NCBI GenBank assembly: GCA_019634695.1
Contig: JAHCAW010000002.1
Coordinates: forward strand, 1-64,000
DNA length: 64,000 bases
Source of the DNA: Candidatus Sumerlaeia bacterium
Lineage (GTDB): Bacteria > Sumerlaeota > Sumerlaeia > SLMS01 > JAHLLQ01
Direction: 5' to 3'
The notes under the pieces were generated by a model. The model was given only the letters and a program-made list of their open reading frames with translations. It was not told the DNA's origin and did not search any database. This document shows, piece after piece, positions 7,909 to 17,234 of this stretch; position 1 is the stretch's first letter; each line of letters begins with the position of its first letter. The position numbers were made by a program, and so were the translations under genes.

Positions 7909-9330
7909 TCAACTGCCCGTCGGGTCGGCCGGCGGTTCCACCGCCACGCCGCCGCCGAGGGCTTTGTAGAGGCGGACGGATGCGAGCAGGGCGTCGAGGC
8001 GGGCGCGTTCGACTTGCAGTTCGGCGGCGAAGAGTTGGCGCTCGGCGTCCAGCACGTCGAGGTAGCCCGACTCGCCGGCCTCGTAGCGGCTGCGTGACAG
8101 GCGCACGGCGGTGGCGAGCGCGGCCACCTGTTCCTCGAAGTCTGCGACGCGTTGGTCAGCCTGCTCGCGCGCCATCAGCGCGTCGGAGACCTCGCGGAGC
8201 GCTTGCAGCACCGCGCGGCGGTAGAGGTGCAACGCCTGCTCCTGTCGCGCCTTCGTGGCCTGGTAGTTGAACCAGTTGCGCCGTCCGTCGAAGATCGGTT
8301 GCGCGGCCGTGCCGGCGATGGCCCACGTACGGCTGTTCGCCTCGAGCAGGTCGCCGAGTTCGGCGCTGCGGAGGCCGGCGTTGGCGGTCAGCGCGATGCG
8401 CGGGAAGAATGCCGCCTTGGCCGCGCCGATGCGCGCCGTCGCCGCGGCGAGTCGTTGCTCTGCGCTGCGGATGTCGGGCCGGCGTTCGAGCAGCTCCGAC
8501 GGCAGGCCGACGGGCACGCGCGGGATCGGCGGCAACCCTGCGAAGTCCGCGCCGCGTTCCATCTCGTGCGGTGCGAGCCCCAGCAGAATCGCCAGAGCGT
8601 TCTCCGTGCCGAAGACCGCCTCGCGCAAACTGGAAAGCGTCGCGCGTGTGGCAGCCAGTTCCGCGCGCGCGCGGCTGACGTCGAGTTCCGAGGCAACGCC
8701 GTGCTCGCGCCGAAGCTCCATCAGGTGCAGCGTGCGCCGTCGCGTCTCCAGCGTGGCCGTGGCCACCTGCTGTTCGCGGTCGAGTTCGAGCAGCGTGAAG
8801 TACGTGCGCGCCACGTCCGTCACGATCGTCGAGACGAGCGCCTCGCGATCGAGTTCGGAAGCGAGAACCTCGGCGCGCGCGGCCTCGCGCGAACGCCGCA
8901 CCCGCCCCCACAGGTCCACCTCGTAGGAGAGATCGAGCAGTGTGGCGTAGCTGTTCGCGCGCACCGGCGGCAGCTCGCCGTTGGGCATTCGGGTGCGGGA
9001 GGCCGAGCCGCCGGCGCTCAAGTGCGGGGCGGCTTCCGACGCAGTGATCCCGAGCAAGGCGCGCGCCTCCTCGATGCGGGAAGCGGCGACCATCAAGTCG
9101 TGGTTGTTCTCCAGCGCCGTGCCAATCAACTGCTGCAAGCGCTCGTCCTCGAAGACCTCCCACCACGGCATCGCCGCGAGCAGCGTGTCGGTGGTCGCCG
9201 CGTCGCCGGCGACGGCTGCGGGTTCCCGAAAGGACTCGGCCGCAAGGCGCTCGGGCCGTTGGTAGTTCGGCCCCAGCACACAACCGGCAAGGAGAATCAC
9301 GGCAAGGAAGACAGGCAAGCGCCGAAGCAT
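7909..9330 (-). CDS. RND efflux outer-membrane lipoprotein (OprM/NodT family)
   Basis: The start at 9330 is preceded by GAGGAG and gives 473 residues beginning 'MLRRLPVFLAVILLAGCVLGPNY', with a lipobox (LAGC) and the family N-terminal 'GPNYQRP'. Two OEP repeats follow, each with long coiled-coil helices ('RIEEARALLGITASEA', 'VERARLDALLASVRLYKALGGG'). This is the trimeric outer-membrane channel of tripartite pumps. It lies 29 bases downstream of the RND permease, last in a leftward operon tetR - adaptor - permease - channel. Length and motifs are normal for the family. Confidence 0.95.
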   Translation of the reverse strand: MLRRLPVFLAVILLAGCVLGPNYQRPERLAAESFREPAAVAGDAATTDTLLAAMPWWEVFEDERLQQLIGTALENNHDLMVAASRIEEARALLGITASEAAPHLSAGGSASRTRMPNGELPPVRANSYATLLDLSYEVDLWGRVRRSREAARAEVLASELDREALVSTIVTDVARTYFTLLELDREQQVATATLETRRRTLHLMELRREHGVASELDVSRARAELAATRATLSSLREAVFGTENALAILLGLAPHEMERGADFAGLPPIPRVPVGLPSELLERRPDIRSAEQRLAAATARIGAAKAAFFPRIALTANAGLRSAELGDLLEANSRTWAIAGTAAQPIFDGRRNWFNYQATKARQEQALHLYRRAVLQALREVSDALMAREQADQRVADFEEQVAALATAVRLSRSRYEAGESGYLDVLDAERQLFAAELQVERARLDALLASVRLYKALGGGVAVEPPADPTGS

Positions 9331-9359
9331 CGTTGTTTGCTCCTCAGGGAGAGAGTGCA

Positions 9360-12300
9360 TCAGGATTGCGCGACCGGCAGGCCGGGCGCTGTGACGGCGG
9401 CCGGTGCCGCCTTCTTGCCGAACATCCGCTCGATGATCACATAAAACAGCGGGGCGAAGACCGTGACGAGGAACGTCGAGGTGACGACTCCACCAATCAC
9501 GCCGGTGCCGATGGCCTTCTGCGCCCCGGCGCCGGCACCCGTGGCGAGCGCGAGCGGCAGCACGCCGAAGCCGAACGCGAGCGAGGTCATCACGATGGGA
9601 CGCAAGCGCAGGCGCGAGGCCTCGAGCGTCGCCGTGATCAGGTCCGTCCCCTGCTCAACGCGCAACTTGGCGAACTGCACGATGAGGATCGCGTTCTTCG
9701 TTGTCAGCCCCAGCGTGGTCAGCAGGCCGATCTGGAAGTAGACGTCGTTGGGAAGTCCGCGCCACGACGACGCGATCACGCCACCGATCGCGCCGAGCGG
9801 CAGCGCCAGCAGAATCGAGATCGGAATTGGCCAGCTCTCGTACAGCGCGGCAAGGCACAGGAAGATCACCAGCACCGAGAAGGCGTAGAGCAGCGGCGCC
9901 TGTGAGCCCGACTGGCGCTCCTGGTACGAGAGGCCGGTCCAGTCGCCATCAAAGCCGATGGGCAGGCGCTGCACCAGTTCCATCATGGCGACCATTGCCT
10001 CGCCGGAACTGCGGCCCGGCGCCGGCTCGCCCACGATGTTGATCGACGGGAAGCCGTTGAAGCGCTCGAGGTTCTGCGGGCCGTACGTCCAATCCCCCGA
10101 CGAGAAGGCAGAGAAGGGAACCATCTCGCCGCTGGTGCTGTGCACGTGCAGCCTGTCGATGTCGCTTGGCAGCATGCGGTCCGACGCGGCGGCCTGCACG
10201 TAGACGCGCTTCACGCGTCCCCCCTGGATGAAGTCGTTGACATAGGCGCTGCCGAAGGCCGCCGAGATCGTCTCGTGGATCGTCGCCAGGGGAACGCCGA
10301 GCGCGCCGGCGCGGTCCCAGTCGATCGTCAGCCGATACTCGGGCACATCGTCGAGGCCGTTGGGACGCACGCGCATCAGGCGCGGGTCTGTCATGGCAAG
10401 GCCGACCAACTCATTGCGGGCGTTCATCAGCGCCTCGTGACCGAGGCCGCCGCGATCCAGCAACTGGAAGTCGAAGCCACCGGCCATGCCAAGCTCGGTC
10501 ACCGCGGGCGGCGCGAACGTGTAGACCATCGCGTTGCGAATGCCGAAAAGCGCACCCATCGCGCGCCCGGCGACGGCGCTCACGCGTGTCTCCGGCGTCG
10601 TGCGCTCCTCCCAGGGCTTCAGCTTGATGAACGACATGCCCGCGTTCTGCGCCTGACCCGAGAAGTTCATCCCCGAGATCGAAAAGACCGAATCCACCGT
10701 CTCCTTCTCGTTCTCCGCGAAGTGATGCTGCACCTGTCGCATGACCTCCTCGGTCTGCTCCAGCGTCGCGCCGGTCGGCAGCACGGCCTGCACCAGCAGG
10801 ATGCCCTGGTCCTCGTCGGGCAGGTACGACGTCGGCATGCGCTGGAACAGGTGCGCCATGCCGCCGACGATCAGCACGAAAACCAGCAGGTAGCGCAGAC
10901 GCTTGGCGAGCGCATGGCCCACCACCGCCACGTACAGGTTGCGCGAGGCGAAGAACACACGGTCGAACAGTCGGAAGAACGGGCGCAGGAAGAACACCGC
11001 CCCTTCCGATGGCTCGTGTCCCATTGGCACCGGCTTCAGCAGCGACGCGCACAGCACCGGCGTCAGGATCAGCGCCACCACCACCGACAGCAGCATCGCC
11101 GAGATGATCGTCACCGAGAACTGCCGATAGATCACCCCCGTCGATCCGGGGAAAAACGCCATCGGACCGAACACCGCCGACAGCACCAAGCCGATGCCGA
11201 TCAGCGCCGGCGTGATCTCGCCCATGGACTTCGCCGTTGCCTCCCGCGGCGAGAGCCCCTCCTCGCTCATGATGCGCTCGACGTTCTCCACCACCACGAT
11301 CGCGTCATCCACCAGCAACCCGATCGCCAGCACCATCGCGAACATCGTCAGCATGTTCACCGAGAATCCGAACAGGGCCAGCGTGGCGAATGTCCCGAGC
11401 AGAACCACGGGCACCGCGAGCGTCGGGATGAACGTCGCCCGGAAGTTGCCCATGAACAGGTACATCACCAGGAACACGAGCACGATCGCCTCGATCAGCG
11501 TCTTGATCACTTCATTGATTGCGCTGCGGACGAACGGCGTCGTGTCGAACGGGTAGACCACCCTCACGCCGGGGGGAAAGAAGCGCGACAGCTCGTCCAC
11601 GGCCGCGCGCACGTTGCGCGCCGTATCCAGCGCGTTGGCGCCCGCCGCCTGCCGGATCGCCAGCGCCGTCGAGGGATACTCGCTGTTGAAGTTCACCAGC
11701 GTCCCGTAGCGCTCGGCCCCCAACTGGATCGTTCCGACGTCCCCCACGCGCACCGTCGAGCCGTCCGGCAGAATCCGGATCGGCACCTGCGCGAACTCCT
11801 CCGGCGTGCTCAGCAGGTCCTGCACGATGATCGACGAGTTGAGCCGTTGGCCCTCGACCGCCGGCTTCGCCCCGAACTGCCCGGCCGACACCTGCACGTT
11901 GTACTCCCGCAGCGCGTTCGTCACGTCACGGAACGTCAGGTTGTACTGGTGCAGCTTGTCCGAGTCGATCCACACGCGCATCGCGTATTGCCCACCGAAC
12001 ACCTCGACCTCGCCCACGCCGGGCACGCGCGCCAACGCCTGCTCCACGCGCGACTGGGCGAAGTCCCCAAGGTCGTACATGTCCATGCTGGGGTCCTCGC
12101 TGACCAGGCCCACCAGCAACAGATAGTTGCGTGTCGACTTGCTCACCTTCACGCCCTGGCGCTGCACGACGTCGGGCAGGCTCGCCATCGCCAGTTGCAG
12201 CTTGTTCTGCACCTGCGACCACGCGAAGTCCGGGTCGGTGCCCGGCGCGAACGTCAGCTCGATTCGACCGGCGCCCGACGCACTGCTGTGCGCCGACATA

Positions 12301-12533
12301 TACAGCAGGTTGTCGAAGCCCGTCATCTTCTGCTCGATGATCTGCACGACGGCGTTCTCGACCGTCTCGGCCGAGGCACCGGGATAAAACGCGTCGATCG
12401 CGATCGACGGCGGGGCGATGGGCGGATACTGCGACACCGGCAGGCTCACGATGGCCAGCACGCCGGCCACCATGATGCTGATCGCGATCACCCACGCGAA
12501 CACCGGACGATCAAGGAAGAACCTGGAAAGCAT
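9360..12533 (-). CDS. RND efflux permease, hydrophobe/amphiphile (AcrB/MexB) type
   Basis: A full-length 1057-residue HAE1-family proton-drug antiporter. 'MLSRFFLDRPVFAWVIAI' is the standard N terminus. The proton-relay pair is visible in TM4 ('LAIGLLVDDAIVVVENVERIM'), with large periplasmic porter domains after TM1 and TM7 and the second-half signature 'GLTTKNAILIVQFAK'. It is expected to form a trimer in the inner membrane that moves amphiphilic drugs, solvents or bile-type compounds to the OMF channel. GGAG lies eight bases before the start. The neighbouring genes encode its adaptor and channel, and a TetR repressor leads the operon. Confidence 0.97.
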   Translation of the reverse strand: MLSRFFLDRPVFAWVIAISIMVAGVLAIVSLPVSQYPPIAPPSIAIDAFYPGASAETVENAVVQIIEQKMTGFDNLLYMSAHSSASGAGRIELTFAPGTDPDFAWSQVQNKLQLAMASLPDVVQRQGVKVSKSTRNYLLLVGLVSEDPSMDMYDLGDFAQSRVEQALARVPGVGEVEVFGGQYAMRVWIDSDKLHQYNLTFRDVTNALREYNVQVSAGQFGAKPAVEGQRLNSSIIVQDLLSTPEEFAQVPIRILPDGSTVRVGDVGTIQLGAERYGTLVNFNSEYPSTALAIRQAAGANALDTARNVRAAVDELSRFFPPGVRVVYPFDTTPFVRSAINEVIKTLIEAIVLVFLVMYLFMGNFRATFIPTLAVPVVLLGTFATLALFGFSVNMLTMFAMVLAIGLLVDDAIVVVENVERIMSEEGLSPREATAKSMGEITPALIGIGLVLSAVFGPMAFFPGSTGVIYRQFSVTIISAMLLSVVVALILTPVLCASLLKPVPMGHEPSEGAVFFLRPFFRLFDRVFFASRNLYVAVVGHALAKRLRYLLVFVLIVGGMAHLFQRMPTSYLPDEDQGILLVQAVLPTGATLEQTEEVMRQVQHHFAENEKETVDSVFSISGMNFSGQAQNAGMSFIKLKPWEERTTPETRVSAVAGRAMGALFGIRNAMVYTFAPPAVTELGMAGGFDFQLLDRGGLGHEALMNARNELVGLAMTDPRLMRVRPNGLDDVPEYRLTIDWDRAGALGVPLATIHETISAAFGSAYVNDFIQGGRVKRVYVQAAASDRMLPSDIDRLHVHSTSGEMVPFSAFSSGDWTYGPQNLERFNGFPSINIVGEPAPGRSSGEAMVAMMELVQRLPIGFDGDWTGLSYQERQSGSQAPLLYAFSVLVIFLCLAALYESWPIPISILLALPLGAIGGVIASSWRGLPNDVYFQIGLLTTLGLTTKNAILIVQFAKLRVEQGTDLITATLEASRLRLRPIVMTSLAFGFGVLPLALATGAGAGAQKAIGTGVIGGVVTSTFLVTVFAPLFYVIIERMFGKKAAPAAVTAPGLPVAQS

Positions 12534-12593
12534 CGGTCAACTCCGGAAAGGCAGGGGAGGGGCGGCGGTGGAACCCGCCGCGGCGGGAACGAC

Positions 12594-13883
12594 TCAGGGG
12601 GCGAAGGGCACCACGCGCACCGTTGCGCCGTGGCGCACGCGTTGCAGCCCCTCGACGATCACCTGGTCGCCGGCAGCCAGCCCCGACGACACCACCCAGC
12701 GATTGTCGACGGCACGATCCAACTCCACGCTGCGCTGCTCCACCACGTCACCGTTCACCAGCATCGCGATCGGACGCGCCTTCGTGTCGCGCAGGATCGC
12801 CTGCTGCGGCACCAAGATGCCCGCCGGATTCACCCAGTCCGTCAGCACCGCACGCACGAACATCCCCGGCAGCAGCACGCCGTCCGGATTCGGAAACACC
12901 AGCCGCACCATCACCGAGTCCGTCGAGCGCTCGACCGTCACGTCGCGGAACTGGAAGTCCCCCTCGTGCGGATACTCGTACCCGTCCTCCAGGAGCAGTC
13001 GTCCATGCCGCGTCGATTCGTCGTCGGCGTTCTGCGACGACTGCTCCAGGCGATGCCGCAGGCGCAGCAGGTCGCCGTACGACTGCGGCACGTCCACGTA
13101 GATCGGATCGAGTTGCTGGATCGTGGCCAGCGGTTCGTTCTGCCGCGCCGTCACCAGCGACCCCACGGTCACGTTGCTCTTGCCGATGCGCCCTGCGATC
13201 GGCGCCGCGATGCGCGTGTACGACAGGTCGATGCGCGCCGCATCGACGGCCGCCTTCGCCTGCATCGCGCCCGCCTCGGCGACCTCGATCGCCTGTCGGG
13301 TGCGGTTTGCCGCCGCGCGCGCCGCGCGCAGGTTCGCCTCCGCCACGCGCGCCTCCGTCGCCTGACGGTCGCGCTGGCTCAGCGACTCCGCCCCTTCGGA
13401 CGCCAGCGCCTCGGAGCGCTTGCGATTCACCTCTGCCAACTCGACCAGCGCCTCCTGCTGCTCGACCGCCGCCAGCCCCACTTCCAGATCCGCGCGTGCC
13501 TGCCGCACAGCACTCTCGGCCGCCTCGAGGTTCGCCAGCGCGCGCGCCAGCGTCGCCTGGTGCTCCCGATCGTCGAGCTGGTACAGCACCTGCCCCTCCG
13601 TCACATCCGCGCCTTCCTCGAACAAGCGTTCGAGAATCAGCCCGCCTGTCTGGGGGCGCACCTCGGCCACGAGAAACGCCGACGCCCGACCCGACAGCTC
13701 ACGCGTCAGCGCCACCCGCTCGGGCACCACCTCGATGGTCGCCACCTCCGCCGGCGGCATCTGAAACGGAGCGGCTTGCTCGCGATCGCACGCCACCAGA
13801 CCAACTGCCAGCCCCACCGCACCCATCAGGCGCCGAACACCCGCGCCGCCCCGCACACGCTCACTCCCGTTTCCTGCAAACAT
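12594..13883 (-). CDS. Efflux periplasmic adaptor (membrane fusion) lipoprotein, AcrA/MexA type
   Basis: The start at 13883 has AAGGAG seven bases upstream and yields 429 residues. The N terminus 'GAVGLAVGLVACDREQ' carries a lipobox. Then come the half-lipoyl 'ELSGRASAFLVAEVRPQTGG', a long hairpin coiled coil (about residues 95-170, with repeated Ala/Glu/Arg), the second lipoyl half 'LSYTRIAAPIAGRIGKSNVTVGSLV' and a C-terminal beta-barrel and membrane-proximal domain ('VFPNPDGVLLPGMFVRA'). It joins the RND permease to the outer-membrane channel. It lies 60 bases upstream of the permease. Confidence 0.95.
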   Translation of the reverse strand: MFAGNGSERVRGGAGVRRLMGAVGLAVGLVACDREQAAPFQMPPAEVATIEVVPERVALTRELSGRASAFLVAEVRPQTGGLILERLFEEGADVTEGQVLYQLDDREHQATLARALANLEAAESAVRQARADLEVGLAAVEQQEALVELAEVNRKRSEALASEGAESLSQRDRQATEARVAEANLRAARAAANRTRQAIEVAEAGAMQAKAAVDAARIDLSYTRIAAPIAGRIGKSNVTVGSLVTARQNEPLATIQQLDPIYVDVPQSYGDLLRLRHRLEQSSQNADDESTRHGRLLLEDGYEYPHEGDFQFRDVTVERSTDSVMVRLVFPNPDGVLLPGMFVRAVLTDWVNPAGILVPQQAILRDTKARPIAMLVNGDVVEQRSVELDRAVDNRWVVSSGLAAGDQVIVEGLQRVRHGATVRVVPFAP

Positions 13884-13932
13884 CGTTCGCTCCTTGCTCC
13901 TCGCGCCGGCCCTGGTCGCCGGCGCCGACTCG

Positions 13933-14481
13933 TCACAGACGTTCATCCGGGTTGCTTGCCAATCGCATCAGGTGCTCGAAGGCCTCGACGCGTTCGCGGT
14001 CGCCCAGCAGCGGCATGTGGATCAGGCCCGAGAGATGCAGCCCCAGCGCGGCGAGAAACAGCGTCCTTGCCCGTGCGGGGTTGGCGTCCGAGTGCACGCG
14101 CCGAGCGATGCGGCGCTCGAACTCCTCGCGGAACGGTTCCAGCAGATCCGGCTGGTTCGCGATTGCCGCCAGCAGCGCCGTCGTCGGCGGCGACGCCATG
14201 GCGTTCAGTTTCTCCAGCAGGCGAATCTCCACCATCAGCTCGGTTGGCTGGGTGTCCCCGAACTCCGCCCGTGTCGCCTGCCGCAGGGCATCGACCTGCT
14301 CGATCACCCGCCCGACCATTCCCTGCAAGAGGGCTGTCTTCGTCGGGAAGTGGTACATCAGGCCGCCCTTGCTGACACCGGCCCGCTCCGCCACGCCGTC
14401 CAGCGTCATGTTCGCCGCGCCGCACTCGCACACGGCCGCTTCGGCGGCGGCGAAGATTGCATCGAGGGAGACGGCGGCCAT
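13933..14481 (-). CDS. TetR-family transcriptional repressor of the efflux operon
   Basis: The start 'MAAVSLDAIFAAAEAAV' at 14481 places the helix-turn-helix ('MTLDGVAERAGVSKGGLMYHFPTKTALL') at the usual N-terminal position and gives 182 residues. The remainder is an all-helical ligand-binding domain, as in AcrR/TtgR. It is the first gene of the leftward operon, 49 bases before the adaptor gene, and a tandem palindromic operator lies 28 bases upstream of its start. The arrangement implies autorepression together with the pump, relieved by pump substrates. No strong ribosome-binding site is visible before this start. Confidence 0.9.
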   Translation of the reverse strand: MAAVSLDAIFAAAEAAVCECGAANMTLDGVAERAGVSKGGLMYHFPTKTALLQGMVGRVIEQVDALRQATRAEFGDTQPTELMVEIRLLEKLNAMASPPTTALLAAIANQPDLLEPFREEFERRIARRVHSDANPARARTLFLAALGLHLSGLIHMPLLGDRERVEAFEHLMRLASNPDERL

Positions 14482-14509
14482 GAGGAGGATACCCGTGGGG
14501 AGGCGGTCA

Positions 14510-14543
14510 TTCCGACCAGTCGGTTTAAGTCCGACCGGTCGGA
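14510..14543 (-). promoter_or_regulatory. Tandem TetR operator upstream of the efflux operon
   Basis: Two 12-base palindromes, CCGACCAGTCGG (14512-14523) and CCGACCGGTCGG (14531-14542), differ at one central base and lie about two helical turns apart, centre to centre (19 bases). ACCGACCGGTCGGT-like palindromes are classical TetR-family half-site pairs. The position just upstream of tetR suggests cooperative binding of two dimers. Confidence 0.8.
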
Positions 14544-14628
14544 TGGCACCGTCCCCGGCCCGGGGGGTCAAGGCAAATGGTTCGGGTGCCTTAGTATTCT
14601 AGAAGCGAACTATATGGAAGTCTCACAA

Positions 14629-15711
14629 TCACTCCGTCTCCGCCCCAAACAGCTTCCGCCCCAGCCACAGCGACACGTGCACCAGCCCGATGAGCGCCGG
14701 CACCTCGATCAGCGGCCCGATCACCGTCGCGAACGCCACGTCCGAGCCGATGCCGAAGACCGCGATCGCCACCGCAATCGCCAGCTCGAAGTTGTTGCCC
14801 GACGCCGTGAACGCCAGCGTCGCGCTTCGGCTGTAATCCGCTCCCGCCTTCCACGCCATCAGGAAGCTCACCAGAAACATGACCGCGAAGTAGATCACCA
14901 GCGGAATCGCCACCAACACGACCTTCGACGGGAACTGCACGATCTTCTCGCCCTTGAAGCCGAACATCACGACGATGGTGAACAACAGGGCGATCAACGT
15001 GATCGGCGAGATGCGCGGGATGAACTTCGTCTCGTACCACTCGCGGCCCTTCATCGGCATCAGAACAACGCGGCTCAGAATGCCGGCCGCGAACGGGATG
15101 CCGAGGTAGATCATGACGCTCGCGAAGATTTCGCCGATCGTGATGTCCGCCAGAGTCCGTCCGCCGATGCCCTGCACCCCCGACAGGTCGATCCCGAACC
15201 ATCCCGGCACCACGGTCACGAACGCCCACGCGAACAGGCCGTAGGTCAGCACCTGAAAGACACTGTTCAGCGCCACCAGCCCGGTCGCGTATTCGCTGCT
15301 GCCGCGTGCCAACTGGTTCCACACCAGCACCATCGCGATGCACCGCGCGATGCCCACCAGGATCAGCCCGACCATCAACTCGGGATGGTTGTGCAGAAAC
15401 AGCATTGCCAGCGCGACCATCAGCACCGGGCCGATCAGCCAGTTCTGCGCGAGCGACAGCCCGAGCACCTTCCAGTCCCGGAAGACGCGGCCCATCTCCT
15501 CGTACTTCACCTTCGCCAGCGGAGGATACATCATCAATATCAAGCCAATGGCGATCGGCACGTTCGTCGTGCCGACGTCGAAGCGGCCGACGAAGTCCGG
15601 CAGCGTCGGAAACGCGTAGCCCAACCCCACCCCCGCCCCCATCGCCGCGAAGATCCACACCGTCAGGTACCGATCCAGCAGCGTCATCTTCTTCGCGACG
15701 GATTGGGTCAT
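14629..15711 (-). CDS. acr3: Arsenite efflux permease, ACR3 family
   Basis: A 360-residue, ten-helix transporter. Family motifs are clear: '[21 protein letters not shown]' at the N terminus, '[14 protein letters not shown]' containing the conserved Cys that is critical for As(III) transport, '[16 protein letters not shown]', and '[18 protein letters not shown]' near the end. It exports As(III)/Sb(III) across the inner membrane using the proton gradient. Its ATG overlaps the arsC stop by four bases, so the arsenate reductase and the exporter are translationally coupled. Confidence 0.97.
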   Translation of the reverse strand: MTQSVAKKMTLLDRYLTVWIFAAMGAGVGLGYAFPTLPDFVGRFDVGTTNVPIAIGLILMMYPPLAKVKYEEMGRVFRDWKVLGLSLAQNWLIGPVLMVALAMLFLHNHPELMVGLILVGIARCIAMVLVWNQLARGSSEYATGLVALNSVFQVLTYGLFAWAFVTVVPGWFGIDLSGVQGIGGRTLADITIGEIFASVMIYLGIPFAAGILSRVVLMPMKGREWYETKFIPRISPITLIALLFTIVVMFGFKGEKIVQFPSKVVLVAIPLVIYFAVMFLVSFLMAWKAGADYSRSATLAFTASGNNFELAIAVAIAVFGIGSDVAFATVIGPLIEVPALIGLVHVSLWLGRKLFGAETE

Positions 15712-16175
15712 CGCTCCCGCTCCACTTGTGACATCAGGCTTTCGGGCAAGGTCTCGATCCAGGCGCGAATCTCGTCGCGCACACGGCGATAGTGACCGAG
15801 CGCCTCCTCCTCCGTCTTCGCGTTCTTCGCCAGTTTCGGGGGATCGTCAAAGCCGCGGTGTACGACGCGCGTGCGGCCGGGAAACACCGGGCAGTTCTCG
15901 TCCGCGTGTCCGCACACGGTGACGACGACATCGAACGCAACGCCCGCGTCGAGCAGCGAGCCGAGCGTCTTGCTCGCCTGACCGGTGATGTCCACGCCCG
16001 CCTCGGCCATCACGCGAATCGCGTTCGGGTTCTGACCGTGCGCCACGATGCCGGCGCTGAAGGGCTCGATCACGTCGCCTTTGAGCGCGTGCGCGAAGCC
16101 CTCCGCGATCTGGCTCCGGCACGAGTTGCCGGTGCAGAGGAACAGGACTTTGAGCCGTTGGCTTGAAGTTGACAT
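15708..16175 (-). CDS. arsC: Arsenate reductase, thioredoxin-coupled (low-MW phosphatase fold)
   Basis: The start at 16175 has a perfect GGAGG five bases upstream and gives 155 residues. The P-loop '[17 protein letters not shown]' (CX5R) holds the nucleophilic Cys. The resolving cysteines are in '[15 protein letters not shown]', the arrangement of pI258-type arsenate reductases that recycle with thioredoxin. It reduces As(V) to As(III), which the coupled ACR3 pump exports. The start lies 106 bases inside the 3' end of arsR in another frame. Confidence 0.96.
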   Translation of the reverse strand: MSTSSQRLKVLFLCTGNSCRSQIAEGFAHALKGDVIEPFSAGIVAHGQNPNAIRVMAEAGVDITGQASKTLGSLLDAGVAFDVVVTVCGHADENCPVFPGRTRVVHRGFDDPPKLAKNAKTEEEALGHYRRVRDEIRAWIETLPESLMSQVERER

Positions 16176-16516
16176 AATTCCTCCGGGGGAATCCTGAGGA
16201 TGGCGTCGAGGCGCCGGCGATCCTCGGCGACGTGCTTCTCCTGCGCGGCCTGCCGGCACAGCCACCCCACCACCTCGCGCAGCCCCGCGCGCGCCTCCTC
16301 GTCCGCCAGGCGATAGTACGCCCAGCGCCCCTCCTTGCGCACGTCCAGCAGGCCCGCCGCCGCCAGCAGCGACAGGTGCTTCGACGTCGTCGAGTGCGCC
16401 AGCCCCAGCAGTTCCTGAATCTGGCAGACGCACAACTCGCCGCGCTCCAGCGCGCAGACGATCCGCACCCGGTTGGCGTCCGAAAGGGCCTTGGTGATGG
16501 CGAGCAGCGAGCGCAT
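16070..16516 (-). CDS. arsR: ArsR/SmtB-family arsenic-responsive repressor
   Basis: A 148-residue protein with GGAGG six bases before its ATG. The metal-site helix reads 'GELCVCQIQELLGL'; the CVC pair is the As(III)-binding signature of classical ArsR. It is followed by the recognition helix 'STTSKHLSLLAAAGLLDVRKEGRWAYY'. The winged-helix core ends near residue 110. The last ~35 residues (Ser/Arg/Ala-rich) are read through the start of arsC in a different frame and look like an uninformative tail, so a recent loss of the original stop is possible. It is first in arsR-arsC-acr3 and lies next to an inverted-repeat operator. Confidence 0.94.
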   Translation of the reverse strand: MRSLLAITKALSDANRVRIVCALERGELCVCQIQELLGLAHSTTSKHLSLLAAAGLLDVRKEGRWAYYRLADEEARAGLREVVGWLCRQAAQEKHVAEDRRRLDAILRIPPEELCQLQANGSKSCSSAPATRAGARSRRASRTRSKAT

Positions 16517-16526
16517 CCTGCACCTC

Positions 16527-16554
16527 CGTCATGTCGCCATCCGACGACATGACG
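16527..16554 (-). promoter_or_regulatory. Inverted-repeat operator upstream of arsR
   Basis: CGTCATGTCG and CGACATGACG form a perfect 10-base inverted repeat with an 8-base spacer, 10 bases before the arsR start codon. Position and symmetry fit an ArsR dimer site for autorepression. It overlaps where the ribosome-binding site and promoter would lie. Confidence 0.7.
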
Positions 16555-16666
16555 ACGGGCGGGCGCAAGTCCCTTTCCGTCCCGCCCCGCACTTCCGCCT
16601 TGCCACACGCGCCCCCTGCCAGTGCCATGCGCCCCGCCCAAATACTCCCCCCGCGCGAGGTGCAAC

Positions 16667-17089
16667 ATGGCAGTCGAAACCACCCTGGTCCTCATCAAGC
16701 CCGACGGCGTGCGCCGTGGCCTGGCCGGCGAGGTCATCGCCCGCATCGAGCGCAAGGGCCTGCGCATCGTTGGCATGAAGCTGCTGCGCATGAGCTCCGA
16801 ACTGAGCGACCGCCACTACGCCGCCCACGTCCAGAAGGGCTTCTACCCCGAGTTGAAGGCCTTCATGACCGGCGGCCCGGTGATCGCCATCGCCGCCCGC
16901 GGCGAGAACGCCATCGCCCACTGGCGCAACCTGATGGGGGCCACCAACCCGGCCAACGCCGCCCCGGGCAGCTTGCGCGGCGACTTCTGCACCACCGTCA
17001 CCGAGAATGTCGTCCACGGCTCCGACAGCGCCGAGAGTGCCGCCACCGAGCTGGCCCTCTGGTTCGCCCCGAGCGAAATCGTCGAATGA
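16667..17089 (+). CDS. ndk: Nucleoside diphosphate kinase
   Basis: The ATG at 16667, preceded by GAGG, gives 140 residues, the normal size. 'TTLVLIKPDGVRRGLAGE' is the standard N terminus. The active-site loop reads 'TVTENVVHGSDSAESA', with the phosphorylated His in the NxxHGSD motif and the ES pair after it; 'RNLMGATNPANAAPGSLR' is the substrate loop. The enzyme exchanges gamma-phosphate between NTPs and NDPs. It is divergent from arsR, and a strong hairpin follows it. Confidence 0.98.
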   Translation: MAVETTLVLIKPDGVRRGLAGEVIARIERKGLRIVGMKLLRMSSELSDRHYAAHVQKGFYPELKAFMTGGPVIAIAARGENAIAHWRNLMGATNPANAAPGSLRGDFCTTVTENVVHGSDSAESAATELALWFAPSEIVE

Positions 17090-17118
17090 CCGCCTGACAA
17101 GGGCTTGCAAGGACCAAC

Positions 17119-17165
17119 ACGGACGGACACGGACCCGCCGCGGGGACGTGTCCGTCCGTTTGTTG
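17119..17165 (+). terminator. Strong hairpin terminator after ndk
   Basis: ACGGACGGACACG (17119-17131) pairs perfectly over 13 bases with CGTGTCCGTCCGT (17147-17159), followed by TTGTTGTT. It lies 30 bases after the ndk stop. The arms use the same CGGACACGGAC word as the repeat at 1237-1279. Confidence 0.8.
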
Positions 17166-17234
17166 TTGGGGAACGCCGCCGGCACGGGCTGCTCTCATAC
17201 GACTTCGGGAAATCGATAGCAGAGCCGGATCGTT

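Noticed and set aside
10140..14375. Open frame of ~1400 codons on the plus strand opposite the RND pump genes
   Set aside because: It is antisense to three well-recognised genes. Its composition (Arg/His/Gln-rich) is what GC-rich codon bias produces in the complementary frame, and it has no domain.
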